Source: Lachnospiraceae bacterium
GTDB lineage: Bacteria; Bacillota; Clostridia; Lachnospirales; Lachnospiraceae
Reading direction: 5' to 3'
Assembly: GCA_015057025.1 (NCBI GenBank)
Contig: SVFD01000011.1
Location: forward strand, 1-60,951
Length of the DNA: 60,951 nucleotides
Shown here: piece by piece, positions 36,752 to 46,093 of the stretch
Layout of the letters: the number at the start of each line of letters is the position of its first letter
How positions within the stretch are numbered: position 1 is the stretch's first letter
The notes under the pieces: model-generated
What the model was told of the DNA's origin: nothing
Seen by the model: only the letters and a program-made list of their open reading frames with translations
The model's database searches: none
Made by a program: the position numbers and the translations under genes

Positions 36752-38200
36752 CTAGAATCTAAAATCTCTGGAATTGGAATTTTTAATATCCTCTATATGT
36801 TCCTTTGCAATTTCTTTTGTACGCTCTCTGGGAATCTTTTCCAGTTCTTTTTCAATCAAGGCAAAACCAACCCTCTTTGTTTCTTCTGACGCATAATCCA
36901 CCAGATACTCCGTCAAGGTCATCAATGCATTGGGATGACAAAAATTTAAAATTTGTCCGCTTTTACAAAAACTCATAAAACGGTCTCCCGTACGTCCTTC
37001 TCTGTAGCATGCTGTACAAAAGGAAGGAATGTGACCGTTATCCATTAACCACTTTACAACCTCATCTAAAGAACGCTGGTCGGATACATCAAACTGTTCC
37101 GAATCATGGGGACGCTCTTCTTCCGTATAACCACCTACAGAAGTTCTGGAACCGCCGCTGATTTGTGAAATACCAAGACGCAGCACGCGTTCCCGCACCT
37201 TTTCATTTTCACGGGTCGAAATGATCATACCGGTATAAGGAACTGCCAAACGGATGCAGGCAATGATTTTTTCAAATTTATCATCTGCAAGGGAATTATC
37301 AAATTCATCCGGATCAATATCATCGGCGCGTTTTAATCTCGGTACACTGATGGTGTGAGGACCAACTCCATGCACAGCTTCCAAATGCTCTGCATGCATA
37401 ATGAGCCCTGCGAATTCATATTTATAGGTTTCCAAACCAAACAACACGCCCAAACCAACATCGTCAATTCCGCCCTCCATAGCACGGTCCATAGCCTCAG
37501 TATGATAATCATAATCATGCTTCGGTCCTGTGGGATGAAGTTTTAAATAACTCTCTTTGTGATATGTTTCCTGGAACAATATGTAGGTTCCGATACCGGC
37601 ATCCTTCAATTTACGATAATTCTCCACTGTGGTTGCCGCGATATTTACATTAACACGGCGAATGGCACCGTTCTTGTGATTGATACTGTATATCGTTTTA
37701 ATGCATTCCAAAATATACTCAATAGGATTGTTCACCGGGTCTTCTCCGGCTTCAATGGCAAGACGCTTATGCCCCATATCCTGAAGAGCAATCACCTCTG
37801 CTTTTACTTCTTCCTGTGTAAGCTTTTTACGGGTAATATGTTTATTTTTAAAATGATACGGACAATACAGACATCCGTTTACACAATAATTGGAAAGATA
37901 AAGCGGAGCAAACATAACGATACGATTGCCGTAAAATGCAAGCTTAATCTCTTCCGCAATTTTATATATTTCCTCAACCTTCTCCGGAATATCACAAGCA
38001 AGAAGAACCGATGCTTCCCTATGAGTCAGCCCTTTGCAAACAAGACCATTGCCATCTTTCTTCGGACGGGCCTTCTCAAGAATTTCATCGATTAATTCTA
38101 TATTATTTTTATTTGCTTCTGCATATTCAATCGTAGCCAAAATCTCACCATCATGAATAAATTCTTCCGCCTTTAAAGACTTTGGATTATAAACTGCCAT
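36752..38200 (-). CDS. hydG: [FeFe]-hydrogenase maturase HydG
   Basis: Radical SAM tyrosine lyase that makes the CO and CN ligands of the H cluster. The radical SAM motif CVNGCLYC is in the N-terminal third. The C-terminal auxiliary cluster motif is CTACYREGRTGDRFMSFC, followed by more cysteines. Length 482 is normal. It lies between hydE and hydF. Confidence 0.96.
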   Translation of the reverse strand: MAVYNPKSLKAEEFIHDGEILATIEYAEANKNNIELIDEILEKARPKKDGNGLVCKGLTHREASVLLACDIPEKVEEIYKIAEEIKLAFYGNRIVMFAPLYLSNYCVNGCLYCPYHFKNKHITRKKLTQEEVKAEVIALQDMGHKRLAIEAGEDPVNNPIEYILECIKTIYSINHKNGAIRRVNVNIAATTVENYRKLKDAGIGTYILFQETYHKESYLKLHPTGPKHDYDYHTEAMDRAMEGGIDDVGLGVLFGLETYKYEFAGLIMHAEHLEAVHGVGPHTISVPRLKRADDIDPDEFDNSLADDKFEKIIACIRLAVPYTGMIISTRENEKVRERVLRLGISQISGGSRTSVGGYTEEERPHDSEQFDVSDQRSLDEVVKWLMDNGHIPSFCTACYREGRTGDRFMSFCKSGQILNFCHPNALMTLTEYLVDYASEETKRVGFALIEKELEKIPRERTKEIAKEHIEDIKNSNSRDFRF

Positions 38201-38229
38201 TTCTATTTCCTCACTTTTCTAATGTTTCA

Positions 38230-39285
38230 TTATAGTGCTTCCCGCACATCTCCTCTATCCGTAACGACCTGATAGCCGATTGTCTCCATGCGTTTCTTTA
38301 ACAGTTCTACATTTCTTGCCGCTTCCATCCCATTATATGCCTTATTATTGTATAACTCGTATTTTTCCTTGGCATCGGCCGGAGATAAATTCGGCATTAC
38401 CACATTAGCACCTGCCAGAATTCCCTTTTCAGTCCCATTTGTATCTAACGTTGCCAAAGCGGTAGTTGCCGGCAATAATATGCCGGGATGTATCAATCGG
38501 ATAACGGATAAAAGAAAGCAGGTTAACTCTATACTCCCCGGTTGCTCACCTGCATACTGTGTTGCATGATGAGGAATAAAAGGACCGATGCCGCACATAG
38601 CCGGCTTAAACTCTTCTATCCACTTTAAATCCTTGGCAAGACTTTCTATTGTCTGCCCCGGACTTCCTACCATGAAACCGCACCCTGTCTGATAACCAAT
38701 TTCTTTTAAGTCCCTTAAGCATTGCAATCTGGATTGTAACGTTAATTCTTTAGGATGGAGGCTTGCATAATGCTTGGCATCCGCAGTCTCGTGTCTTAAA
38801 AGATAACGTTCTGCTCCTGCTTTGTAGAGGCACTCAAAGCTCATCCTTCCGCGTTCGCCCAGAGAAAGAGTTACGGCACAGTCTGAAAAATTATTCTTTA
38901 TATCGCGAATAATATCACATAAAATATCATCCGTATAAAAGGCATCCTCGCCGCCCTGCAAAACAAAGGTGCGAAACCCCAGTTGATATCCCTCCTTACA
39001 ACATGCAAGGATTTCTTCTTTTCCAAGGCGGTATCTCTGACATTCCTTATTGCTTCTTCTGATACCGCAATAAAAGCAGTCATTTTTACAGTAGTTACTG
39101 ATTTCTATTAATCCTCTTATAAAAACATCTCTGCCGTAAATTTTTTCCCGCACCTGTCTTGCACGTTCTGCAAGAAGCTGCTTACTCTCTTCATCCCGAT
39201 ATTCTATAAGATAGGCATATTCATCTGTGGTCAGGCCATGATTCTTGCATAGCTCATCAATCAATACAGTTATTTTATCATTCAT
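38230..39285 (-). CDS. hydE: [FeFe]-hydrogenase maturase HydE
   Basis: Radical SAM enzyme of H-cluster assembly. CKNDCFYC is the CX3CX2C motif near residue 66. The LQGGED, GERG and GFMVGSPGQT segments are typical. 351 residues. Its start overlaps the thiN stop by four bases. Confidence 0.95.
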   Translation of the reverse strand: MNDKITVLIDELCKNHGLTTDEYAYLIEYRDEESKQLLAERARQVREKIYGRDVFIRGLIEISNYCKNDCFYCGIRRSNKECQRYRLGKEEILACCKEGYQLGFRTFVLQGGEDAFYTDDILCDIIRDIKNNFSDCAVTLSLGERGRMSFECLYKAGAERYLLRHETADAKHYASLHPKELTLQSRLQCLRDLKEIGYQTGCGFMVGSPGQTIESLAKDLKWIEEFKPAMCGIGPFIPHHATQYAGEQPGSIELTCFLLSVIRLIHPGILLPATTALATLDTNGTEKGILAGANVVMPNLSPADAKEKYELYNNKAYNGMEAARNVELLKKRMETIGYQVVTDRGDVREAL

Positions 39286-39953
39286 GATATTTCATCCCCG
39301 ATACGCATCCGGTTAGGCAATTTGCAGCCTGTCACATCCTGCCAGACAATCCAAAGCACACCTTCTCCTACGCTGATACTTGCCGGAACACCTATAAATT
39401 CATTGCTGACACCCAATGCGCGGTTTCCTTTTAACACGGCGTTCTCCAAGGAATATTTTAATCCCTGCAACGTTACTTCTTCTGCCTTATCGGCTGCCGC
39501 AAATACAGATATGATTCCGCTATAATCCTCTGTAAAACACAAGGTACTTTGGGTAACTGCCGTAATCGTACAGTCAGGGCAAAAACAATATACCTCAATA
39601 CCTTTTTGTGCTAAATTTGTGATTAATTGAAGATTAGCTAATGTATGGTCCAATCTTCCTCCCGAAACACCGAACAAATATAATGTATCATAACCTTTAT
39701 CCAATGCGGCAGCTGCTGCCAGTGCAAGGTCCGTATCGTCTTTTTCCGCAGGATGGCAGATTAAATTTTTATACTTGGGACGATAACCCAAAGAATCAAA
39801 ATCTCCTACAATCAGATTCGGAGAATATCCGGCTTCTTCAATGTAAACCAAACCACTGTCAGCGGCAATAATATAATCTTCCTCTCCGGGAAAAAAGCGT
39901 GAGGCATCAAAATCACCGCCACCTACAATATAACAAATTCCGGTCTGACTCAT
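39282..39953 (-). CDS. thiN: thiamine diphosphokinase
   Basis: Transfers diphosphate from ATP to thiamine. The conserved segments are ADSGLVYIEEAGYSPNLIVG DFDS (two parts), KDDTDLALA and VSGGRLDHTLAN. 223 residues. It overlaps hydE by four bases, so the vitamin enzyme and the maturase are translated together; a biochemical link is not obvious. Confidence 0.93.
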   Translation of the reverse strand: MSQTGICYIVGGGDFDASRFFPGEEDYIIAADSGLVYIEEAGYSPNLIVGDFDSLGYRPKYKNLICHPAEKDDTDLALAAAAALDKGYDTLYLFGVSGGRLDHTLANLQLITNLAQKGIEVYCFCPDCTITAVTQSTLCFTEDYSGIISVFAAADKAEEVTLQGLKYSLENAVLKGNRALGVSNEFIGVPASISVGEGVLWIVWQDVTGCKLPNRMRIGDEIS

Positions 39954-39999
39954 TCTTCAATTCCTCCTTTACGAAGGCCTTTATAGATTACAATTGTCC

Positions 40000-40869
40000 T
40001 CATCGGAGAACTTTATTTATTTCATTTAAAACTCTCTTTTTATCTCCGCTCCATAAAGGAGCCACCAGTGTTTTTTTATTCCCATCACCTGTAAGACGAT
40101 GAATAACCACAGTAGGGGGTATCAACTCTACACATGCCTTTATAATCGCAACATATTCTTCCAGCTCCAGAGTCTTAAACAACCCCTTAGCATAGTCTTC
40201 TGCCAAATCAGTGCCTTCTATTACATGAAGAAGTTGTAACTTAATACCTTCCGCCTTACTTTTAACTACATATCGCACCGTATCAAGGATATTCTCTTTG
40301 GTTTCTCCCGGCAGACCGATGATAACATGGGTAATAACTTCCACACCAATATCGTGCAGTTCTTTTACCGCCTTATCATATACCTCCAGCGAATATCCTC
40401 TTCGAATATAATCCGCCGTTTCTTCATGTATGGTCTGTAACCCAAGTTCCACCCAAACAGGCTTTATGGCATTCAAACGCGAAAGCATCTTAAGAATATC
40501 TTCCGGAATACAATCCGGTCTTGTAGCAATGGATAAGGCAACTACTTCCTCATCATTTATAGCCTCCCTAAACTTTGGTTCCAGCATTTCCACACTTCCG
40601 TAAGTATTGGTAAAAGATTGAAAATATGCAATATATTTTCCGTCCTTATTTTTGGATGCCACCTTTTCTTTTGCCAGCCGGATTTGTTCTTTTATGGAAA
40701 AATCTGCTTCCTGTGCAAAGTCGCCGGAGCCGCTTTCAGCGCAGAAAATGCAACCACCCACCCCAACCGTTCCGTCACGGTTAGGGCAGGTGCAGCCACT
40801 ACTTAATGCAATTTTATAGACTTTACTTCCGAATCTTTCTCGGAGATGTTCATTCAGACTTTTATACAT
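40000..40869 (-). CDS. TIGR01212-type radical SAM protein
   Basis: 289 residues from the ATG at 40869 (MYKSLNEHLRERFG); the frame reaches 40905 but starts inside the previous gene. The cluster motif CTCPNRDGTVGVGGCIFC is the long-spaced form of the YhcC/TIGR01212 family, related to Elp3. VELGLQTIHEETADYIRRGY and HVIIGLPGET are present. The substrate is unknown. It overlaps the end of the 807-residue gene by eight bases. Confidence 0.88.
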   Translation of the reverse strand: MYKSLNEHLRERFGSKVYKIALSSGCTCPNRDGTVGVGGCIFCAESGSGDFAQEADFSIKEQIRLAKEKVASKNKDGKYIAYFQSFTNTYGSVEMLEPKFREAINDEEVVALSIATRPDCIPEDILKMLSRLNAIKPVWVELGLQTIHEETADYIRRGYSLEVYDKAVKELHDIGVEVITHVIIGLPGETKENILDTVRYVVKSKAEGIKLQLLHVIEGTDLAEDYAKGLFKTLELEEYVAIIKACVELIPPTVVIHRLTGDGNKKTLVAPLWSGDKKRVLNEINKVLR

Positions 40870-43285
40870 GATAAATATCTGTAAACTCTGCAATTTCTCT
40901 GTCAATGGTGCAAAGGTCTTTTACATTAAGATCTTCCACATCATAGTGTCCGGTAATTCTTGCATAATTCTTTAAGCCTTCAATCATCTCGTTCATGTTA
41001 GCCGGCTTGTTTCTTAATGCAATGACATCAGCACCCATAGCCATAATCTTTGCAAGTTCTTCAGCATCCTTAGCCCCATCCAACGCAATTACAATATCCA
41101 TATCAGACTGAACCGTATTCAAATACTTAGTTGCTCGATGCAATGCATAGGGAAGAGGGACAACATTAAAATTATTTAATACTACGTAATCAGGTTTTGC
41201 AAATACACAGAATTCCAAATCTCTTTCGATTCTTGCAGCCCCCATTTTAATACCGATAGGACAACCATCGGATTCCAAACGAAGGAAGTTTACAACCTGA
41301 CGTAAATCCTCTTTCGAATTAATGGTTTTCTCAATTCCGTTACCATGTCCTACGATAATTTCAATCGCATCCGCTTTCTGATAATCTTCACTGGTCAAAC
41401 CACTGTTAGGAATATACTGAACCATATTATATGCGCCGGTTGAAAATACGGGATTATCCAATACCAAAGGTCTGTCTGATGCAATACCAAGGATAGTCTT
41501 GCCCTGAACTTCGGTTCCCACCGGCAACGGCATGGGATTCAACTGTGCAGGCACAATAAGAATCTTCTCAAGATTATTACAATATGCAGATTCTTCCTTC
41601 TTCTCTGCTACAGGTGCCTGAACGGATTCTGCTACCGCTTCCGGTTCACTCTTAATTTCTTTATTCTCTTCTGCAAAGTTAACAAATACCTCTTCGATAT
41701 CATCTTCGGTTACTTCTTCATCCACTACTTCATCCATAGCCTTGGATACATAAGTAACTCCGGCAACCGTTCCGGCAGCTCCTACTACATCATCTAAGAA
41801 AGACCATGCCTTAATTACCGGTTCTTCTGCCGCAGTTTCAACTGCCTCTGCCGCATCAGCCTCAGCTTCTTCTGCAACTTCCGTAACAACATCCTCTTCA
41901 GCTTCTTTAACTTCTTCAAAACTGAATTCTTCCTCAGCTTCTTTTGCTTCCTCAAAGCTGAATTCTTCCTCAGCTTCTTTTGCTTCCTCAAAGCTAAGCT
42001 CTTCCTCAGCTTCTGCTGCTTCCTCAAAACTGAATTCTTCCTCAGCTTCTGCTATCGGGCTATCATCTTCGCTTTCTTCATTTAATAATATTTCTTCTGC
42101 ACCGTCAGCAGTAACGAATTCAATTCTGCCACCTTCCGGAACATCATCATCGAATGTAATGGCATCAATTGCTTTAAATACTTCTTCTTCTGAAATGCCA
42201 GCATTATCTCGTTCTTCATCAATAGTATTATCCACTACTGCATCAATTGTCATTTCTGTAAAGAAGTCATCGTCATCATCCTCAAGTTCAGCCTTAATTA
42301 CTTCATCCACAAGCGCCTCTTCTGCGACTTCCTCAATTATCTCTGTTGCCTCTTCAAAGCCAAACTCTTCCTTTATTTCTTCCGCTATGGTTGCGGTCTC
42401 TTCCACTGCGTCTTCAAATTCAAATTCTTCCGCTGCTTCTTCCTCTACGGCTACCATATCTTCGGCTTCCTCTGCCACAACTTCTTCTGTAGCATCTACC
42501 GCATCATTAATTCCTTCCTCATCATCAAAAAAGTATTCTTTAACTTCCTCTAACACTTCTTCTTTACTTTCTTCTGCAACTGCCTCTTCCGGCTCTTCAC
42601 CCAAAATTTCTTCTACAACCGGTTCTTCTGCAGGCATTACCATACCAACATTTTCAGCTTTTACTACAGCATCATTTTTATCTCCAAAAGGATCAATCAC
42701 ACGCTGTACCGTTCCGCCACCGCTATTCCATAAAGGTTTAAACTGCTCTTCTTCCTCATCTGAAATAATGTGAGAAGCACCTACCGGTTCTGCTGAAGAA
42801 TAAAAGCTTTCAATACGGCTTTCGTACACAGGCATTTCTTCATCTTCTACTTTATCAATAATTGTTTCTTTTTCTTCCTTCTCTGTTTCTTCCTTCTCTG
42901 TTTCTCCGATAACGGTTTCAACACTGCCCATTGCATTACTGATAGTCCATCCCGTGGTATTGGAAGATACAGTTTCAGTCTCGGCTTTTGCTGATAAGGG
43001 AGACCAGAATTCCTGTCTTCTTTCAACTACAAATTCAGGAGCCTCTTCCTGCTTTTCTTCAATAAACTGTTCCTGTACATTATCAACAGTCTGTTCATAA
43101 GAAACAGTCTCTGCGTCTGCCTTTGTCTCCGACTGAGATTCAATTGCATTACCATCAGCATCTAATGCAATAAAATTTTCTTTGCCCTCATTACAAATCG
43201 GACATTCCGTAAGTTCCTCAAAAGATCTGCTGGCATGCTGTTCGTTGTAGATGTATCCGCATACCTTACATTCGTATTTTGCCAT
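40862..43285 (-). CDS. rubredoxin-like / acidic repeat / glutamate-synthase-like fusion
   Basis: An 807-residue three-part protein. Residues 6-31 hold two CxxC knuckles (CKVC, CPIC) like the C-terminal domain of rubrerythrin. Residues ~55-560 are extremely rich in Glu, Ala, Val and Asp and include four 12-residue repeats of the type FSFEEAKEAEEE (coded near 41897-42051). Residues ~570-800 resemble the FMN barrel of glutamate synthase: IGIKMGAARIERDLEF, PDYVVLNN, DIVIALDGAKDAEELAKIMA, GADVIALR. The usual GHDGGTGASP phosphate loop is missing, so activity is doubtful. Read as a cytoplasmic redox or scaffold protein by inference. AAGGGAGG precedes the ATG. Confidence 0.7.
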   Translation of the reverse strand: MAKYECKVCGYIYNEQHASRSFEELTECPICNEGKENFIALDADGNAIESQSETKADAETVSYEQTVDNVQEQFIEEKQEEAPEFVVERRQEFWSPLSAKAETETVSSNTTGWTISNAMGSVETVIGETEKEETEKEEKETIIDKVEDEEMPVYESRIESFYSSAEPVGASHIISDEEEEQFKPLWNSGGGTVQRVIDPFGDKNDAVVKAENVGMVMPAEEPVVEEILGEEPEEAVAEESKEEVLEEVKEYFFDDEEGINDAVDATEEVVAEEAEDMVAVEEEAAEEFEFEDAVEETATIAEEIKEEFGFEEATEIIEEVAEEALVDEVIKAELEDDDDDFFTEMTIDAVVDNTIDEERDNAGISEEEVFKAIDAITFDDDVPEGGRIEFVTADGAEEILLNEESEDDSPIAEAEEEFSFEEAAEAEEELSFEEAKEAEEEFSFEEAKEAEEEFSFEEVKEAEEDVVTEVAEEAEADAAEAVETAAEEPVIKAWSFLDDVVGAAGTVAGVTYVSKAMDEVVDEEVTEDDIEEVFVNFAEENKEIKSEPEAVAESVQAPVAEKKEESAYCNNLEKILIVPAQLNPMPLPVGTEVQGKTILGIASDRPLVLDNPVFSTGAYNMVQYIPNSGLTSEDYQKADAIEIIVGHGNGIEKTINSKEDLRQVVNFLRLESDGCPIGIKMGAARIERDLEFCVFAKPDYVVLNNFNVVPLPYALHRATKYLNTVQSDMDIVIALDGAKDAEELAKIMAMGADVIALRNKPANMNEMIEGLKNYARITGHYDVEDLNVKDLCTIDREIAEFTDIYHV

Positions 43286-43367
43286 ATGTATCCTCCCTTA
43301 TTCCGGTAACCCGTTTTTATACCCAAAACATATAGTTTAGCATATCATATATTTCTACTTTTTTCAA

Positions 43368-43405
43368 CGAAAAACCGCAGGCATAACAACCTGCGGTTTA
43401 TTTTT
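43368..43405 (-). terminator. intrinsic terminator after the MATE gene
   Basis: AACCGCAGG and CCTGCGGTT form a 9-bp stem with T-rich flanks, about 30 bases after the stop. Confidence 0.8.
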
Positions 43406-43427
43406 ATATATGATAAAACTACTCCGT

Positions 43428-44813
43428 TTATGAATTATATTGCATAAGCTTCCATTCTTTTCCTCTTTTATGACGGACAATAATAAAACACACCACATGG
43501 GCCAGAAAGGTCAGAGTCCATGATACAGGATAAGACATATATATTGTTTCTATGCAATGATATTCCGGGATTTGGAATATAGTCGCCAGCCAAACCAAAC
43601 GAAATGCGCAGGCTCCCAATAACGAAACAATCATAGGTACAATAGAGCACCCCATTCCTCGTAATGAACCAACCATTACATCCATCATTCCGCATAAAGC
43701 ATACACACTGCATATATACATTAGTCGCACCATACCGGCATCAATTACCGCCTGACTGTCTGTATACAAAGAAAGTAAGGGTTGCCCTAATAATACCACC
43801 AGATTTCCCATAATAACACCGGTAGCTATCACCAGTCCTTGAGCCGTATATAGAATTTTATTTACCCTTTCAAATTTCATTGCTCCTATATTCTGACTGG
43901 TAAAAGAAATAGCCGCCTGATATAAGGAATTCATGGCAACATACACAAAACCTTCCACACTGCTGGCAGATGAATTTCCCGCAATAACTGTTTCTCCAAA
44001 CAAATTTACCGAGGATTGAATAAAAACATTGGATAACGAAAAAAGTGTACCCTGAAATCCGGCAGGCAAACCAATTTGAACAATCTTCCAAAATTTATCA
44101 GCCTTTATTCGCAACTCCTTTAATTCAAGGTGAATGCCGCCCTCTTCCTTCATAAGACAGCGCACTACCAGAAAAGCAGATATAAACTGTGAAATAACGG
44201 TAGCTAACGCAACGCCGGCCACATCCATATGAAAGCAGATAACAAATACCAAATTCAGTCCCACGTTCACCACGCCGGCAAAGGTCAAATAATACAGCGG
44301 TCTTCTGGTATCGCCTACAGCACGTAAAATAGCACTGCCAAAATTGTAAACCATAGTCGCCGGCATTCCCAAAAAGTAAATCCGCAAATATAGTGATGAT
44401 AACTTCAATACTTCCGGCGGTGTATTCATCATCCCCATAATAAGCGGCGCACCAACGAAACCGATTATTGCCAAAATCACTCCGCTGACTATACTCAGCA
44501 TAATGGATGTATGCACGGTTTCTTTCAATTCTTTCTGCTGGTTTGCACCATAAAAGCGTGCAACCAACACATTAGAACCCACAGACAAACCAATAAAAAC
44601 ATTTGTTAATAGATTAATCAATGAAGATGTAGCACCAACCGCTGCCAGAGAATTATCTCCCGCATAATTTCCCACCACAATAATATCCGCAGCATTAAAT
44701 AAAAGCTGTAAAATGCCTGAAAACATCAAAGGAAGGGAAAACAATAGCATTTTCTTTAAAATGGAACCGCTACACATATCCATCTCATATTTTTTTGTTT
44801 GCATAATAATCAA
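43428..44813 (-). CDS. MATE family efflux transporter
   Basis: 461 residues with twelve hydrophobic segments. The MATE pattern is clear near the N-terminus (LPLMFSGILQLLFNAADIIV, GNYAGDNSLAAVGATSS) and is repeated in the second half. It would export a drug or metabolite by cation antiport. Substrate unknown. It is transcribed alone by its terminators. Confidence 0.92.
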   Translation of the reverse strand: MIIMQTKKYEMDMCSGSILKKMLLFSLPLMFSGILQLLFNAADIIVVGNYAGDNSLAAVGATSSLINLLTNVFIGLSVGSNVLVARFYGANQQKELKETVHTSIMLSIVSGVILAIIGFVGAPLIMGMMNTPPEVLKLSSLYLRIYFLGMPATMVYNFGSAILRAVGDTRRPLYYLTFAGVVNVGLNLVFVICFHMDVAGVALATVISQFISAFLVVRCLMKEEGGIHLELKELRIKADKFWKIVQIGLPAGFQGTLFSLSNVFIQSSVNLFGETVIAGNSSASSVEGFVYVAMNSLYQAAISFTSQNIGAMKFERVNKILYTAQGLVIATGVIMGNLVVLLGQPLLSLYTDSQAVIDAGMVRLMYICSVYALCGMMDVMVGSLRGMGCSIVPMIVSLLGACAFRLVWLATIFQIPEYHCIETIYMSYPVSWTLTFLAHVVCFIIVRHKRGKEWKLMQYNS

Positions 44814-44881
44814 CTCTTTTCTTTGCGCATCATATCATCCAAAGATACGCATCCTGATTTCCCGTACAAACGTACAAGAAG

Positions 44882-44918
44882 TAAAAGTGCACGACCGATT
44901 TTGGACGTACACTTTTGT
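44882..44918 (-). terminator. terminator after mscL
   Basis: AAAAGTG-ACG and CGT-CACTTTT pair with one bulge, 11 bases after the mscL stop on the minus strand. Confidence 0.6.
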
Positions 44919-44928
44919 ATCTGATATT

Positions 44929-45351
44929 TTATTCATTTAATTCAGAAGTACAATGAGGACATCTGCTTGCCTCAATGTTAATTTCACTCTTGCAGAAAGG
45001 ACAAACCTTTGTGGTAGGAGCAGCCGGCGCTTCCTCTTTCTTTTTACGGGTAAATGCCTTGCTCATAGTGTTAATGCCTTTAATTAATAAGAATACGATA
45101 AATGCCATAATCAGGAAGTTAATAATTGCTGTAAGAAAACTTCCGTAATTCAAAGTAGCTTCATCATTTAATACAAGCACATAGCCTGTCAAATCTGTTC
45201 CGCCAATCATACCGAGTAACGGATTGATAATATCATTTACCAATGAGTTTACAATACTTGTAAAAGCACCACCGATAATAATACCAACTGCCATATCCAT
45301 TACATTTCCGCGACTGATAAAATCTTTAAATTCATTAAAAAACTTTTTCAT
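44929..45351 (-). CDS. mscL: large-conductance mechanosensitive channel with zinc ribbon
   Basis: MscL opens on membrane tension to release solutes in osmotic downshock. The N-terminal FKDFISRGNVMDMAVGIIIGG and second membrane segment (about residues 73-95) are typical. After the usual cytoplasmic helix there is an added zinc ribbon, CPFC and CPHC at about residues 117-134, not present in E. coli MscL. Length 140. The ribbon may affect oligomer tail contacts; this is inference. Confidence 0.93.
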   Translation of the reverse strand: MKKFFNEFKDFISRGNVMDMAVGIIIGGAFTSIVNSLVNDIINPLLGMIGGTDLTGYVLVLNDEATLNYGSFLTAIINFLIMAFIVFLLIKGINTMSKAFTRKKKEEAPAAPTTKVCPFCKSEINIEASRCPHCTSELNE

Positions 45352-45462
45352 AGGTTCAACTCCTTACTGCATTTTTCATCTGTCAAAATACAAACCGATT
45401 ATGTCATCGCCATAAACTAAAAATAATTATACACCCGTTTTTTGCATGTGACAATCGTATTT

Positions 45463-46020
45463 TTATATTTCTCCTACCAACACAACTTCCGTATATGTAT
45501 GCTCTGTAAAAGGCAGAAATTTATTTAACATATCCTCTGTCTTCATGGCAATGCTGGAAGTATTCATACAAGGATGACAGCCAAAATATTCTGCTTCCAG
45601 CAAATCCTTGTCAATTAGCAGGCGGACTTTCTTTTCTTTATCGTAAGCAAGTCCCAGTACGGTAGCGGAACCGGGCGTCAGATTCAAATACTGCTTAAGT
45701 TCCTCCGGCCCTGCAAAAGATAATCTTGCAGAGTTAATCTGAGACGATAACTCTTTTGTTTTAAATACCTTATCTCCCGGCATAAGCAGAAGATAAAAGT
45801 CTGTCTTCTGGCGGTTACACAAAAATAAATTTTTGCAAATATGAGCACCTAACGCTTCACTAATAGCTATACAATCTTCCATAGTCTGTGCCGCTTCATG
45901 GTCGGCTCTTTTATAAATAATTCCAAGGGCATCCAGCATATCGTATGCCGCAATTTCCTTCTCCGTTCTTCCTGCTACATCAGCAGGTCTTCCTTCATAA
46001 ATGTTCATAGTAATTTTCAC
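45463..46020 (-). CDS. YbaK/ProX-type aminoacyl-tRNA deacylase
   Basis: 185 residues with the YbaK/aminoacyl-tRNA editing domain: HICKNLFLCNRQKTDFYLLL near the centre and LTPGSATVLGLAYD. Free-standing members hydrolyse Ala-tRNA(Pro) or related errors. The catalytic lysine is likely in CKNLFL. The ATG lies 10 bases after a GGTGAAA. Standing alone. Confidence 0.85.
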   Translation of the reverse strand: MKITMNIYEGRPADVAGRTEKEIAAYDMLDALGIIYKRADHEAAQTMEDCIAISEALGAHICKNLFLCNRQKTDFYLLLMPGDKVFKTKELSSQINSARLSFAGPEELKQYLNLTPGSATVLGLAYDKEKKVRLLIDKDLLEAEYFGCHPCMNTSSIAMKTEDMLNKFLPFTEHTYTEVVLVGEI

Positions 46021-46093
46021 CTCTGCCCTAAATAATTTATGATTTCATAAAATATATAATTTATTTAACGTTAAAGAATCATCCCGGAATCCG

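Noticed and set aside
41815-42027. Lys/Arg/Leu-rich ORF and regular 36-base repeats that could look like a CRISPR array
   Set aside because: The repeats are head-to-tail without spacers and code for the 12-residue acidic unit in the real frame.
42159-42773. 204-residue serine-rich plus-strand ORF
   Set aside because: It is antisense to the Glu/Ala repeats of the 807-residue protein; its composition is the mirror of GAA/GCA codons and it has no ribosome binding site.
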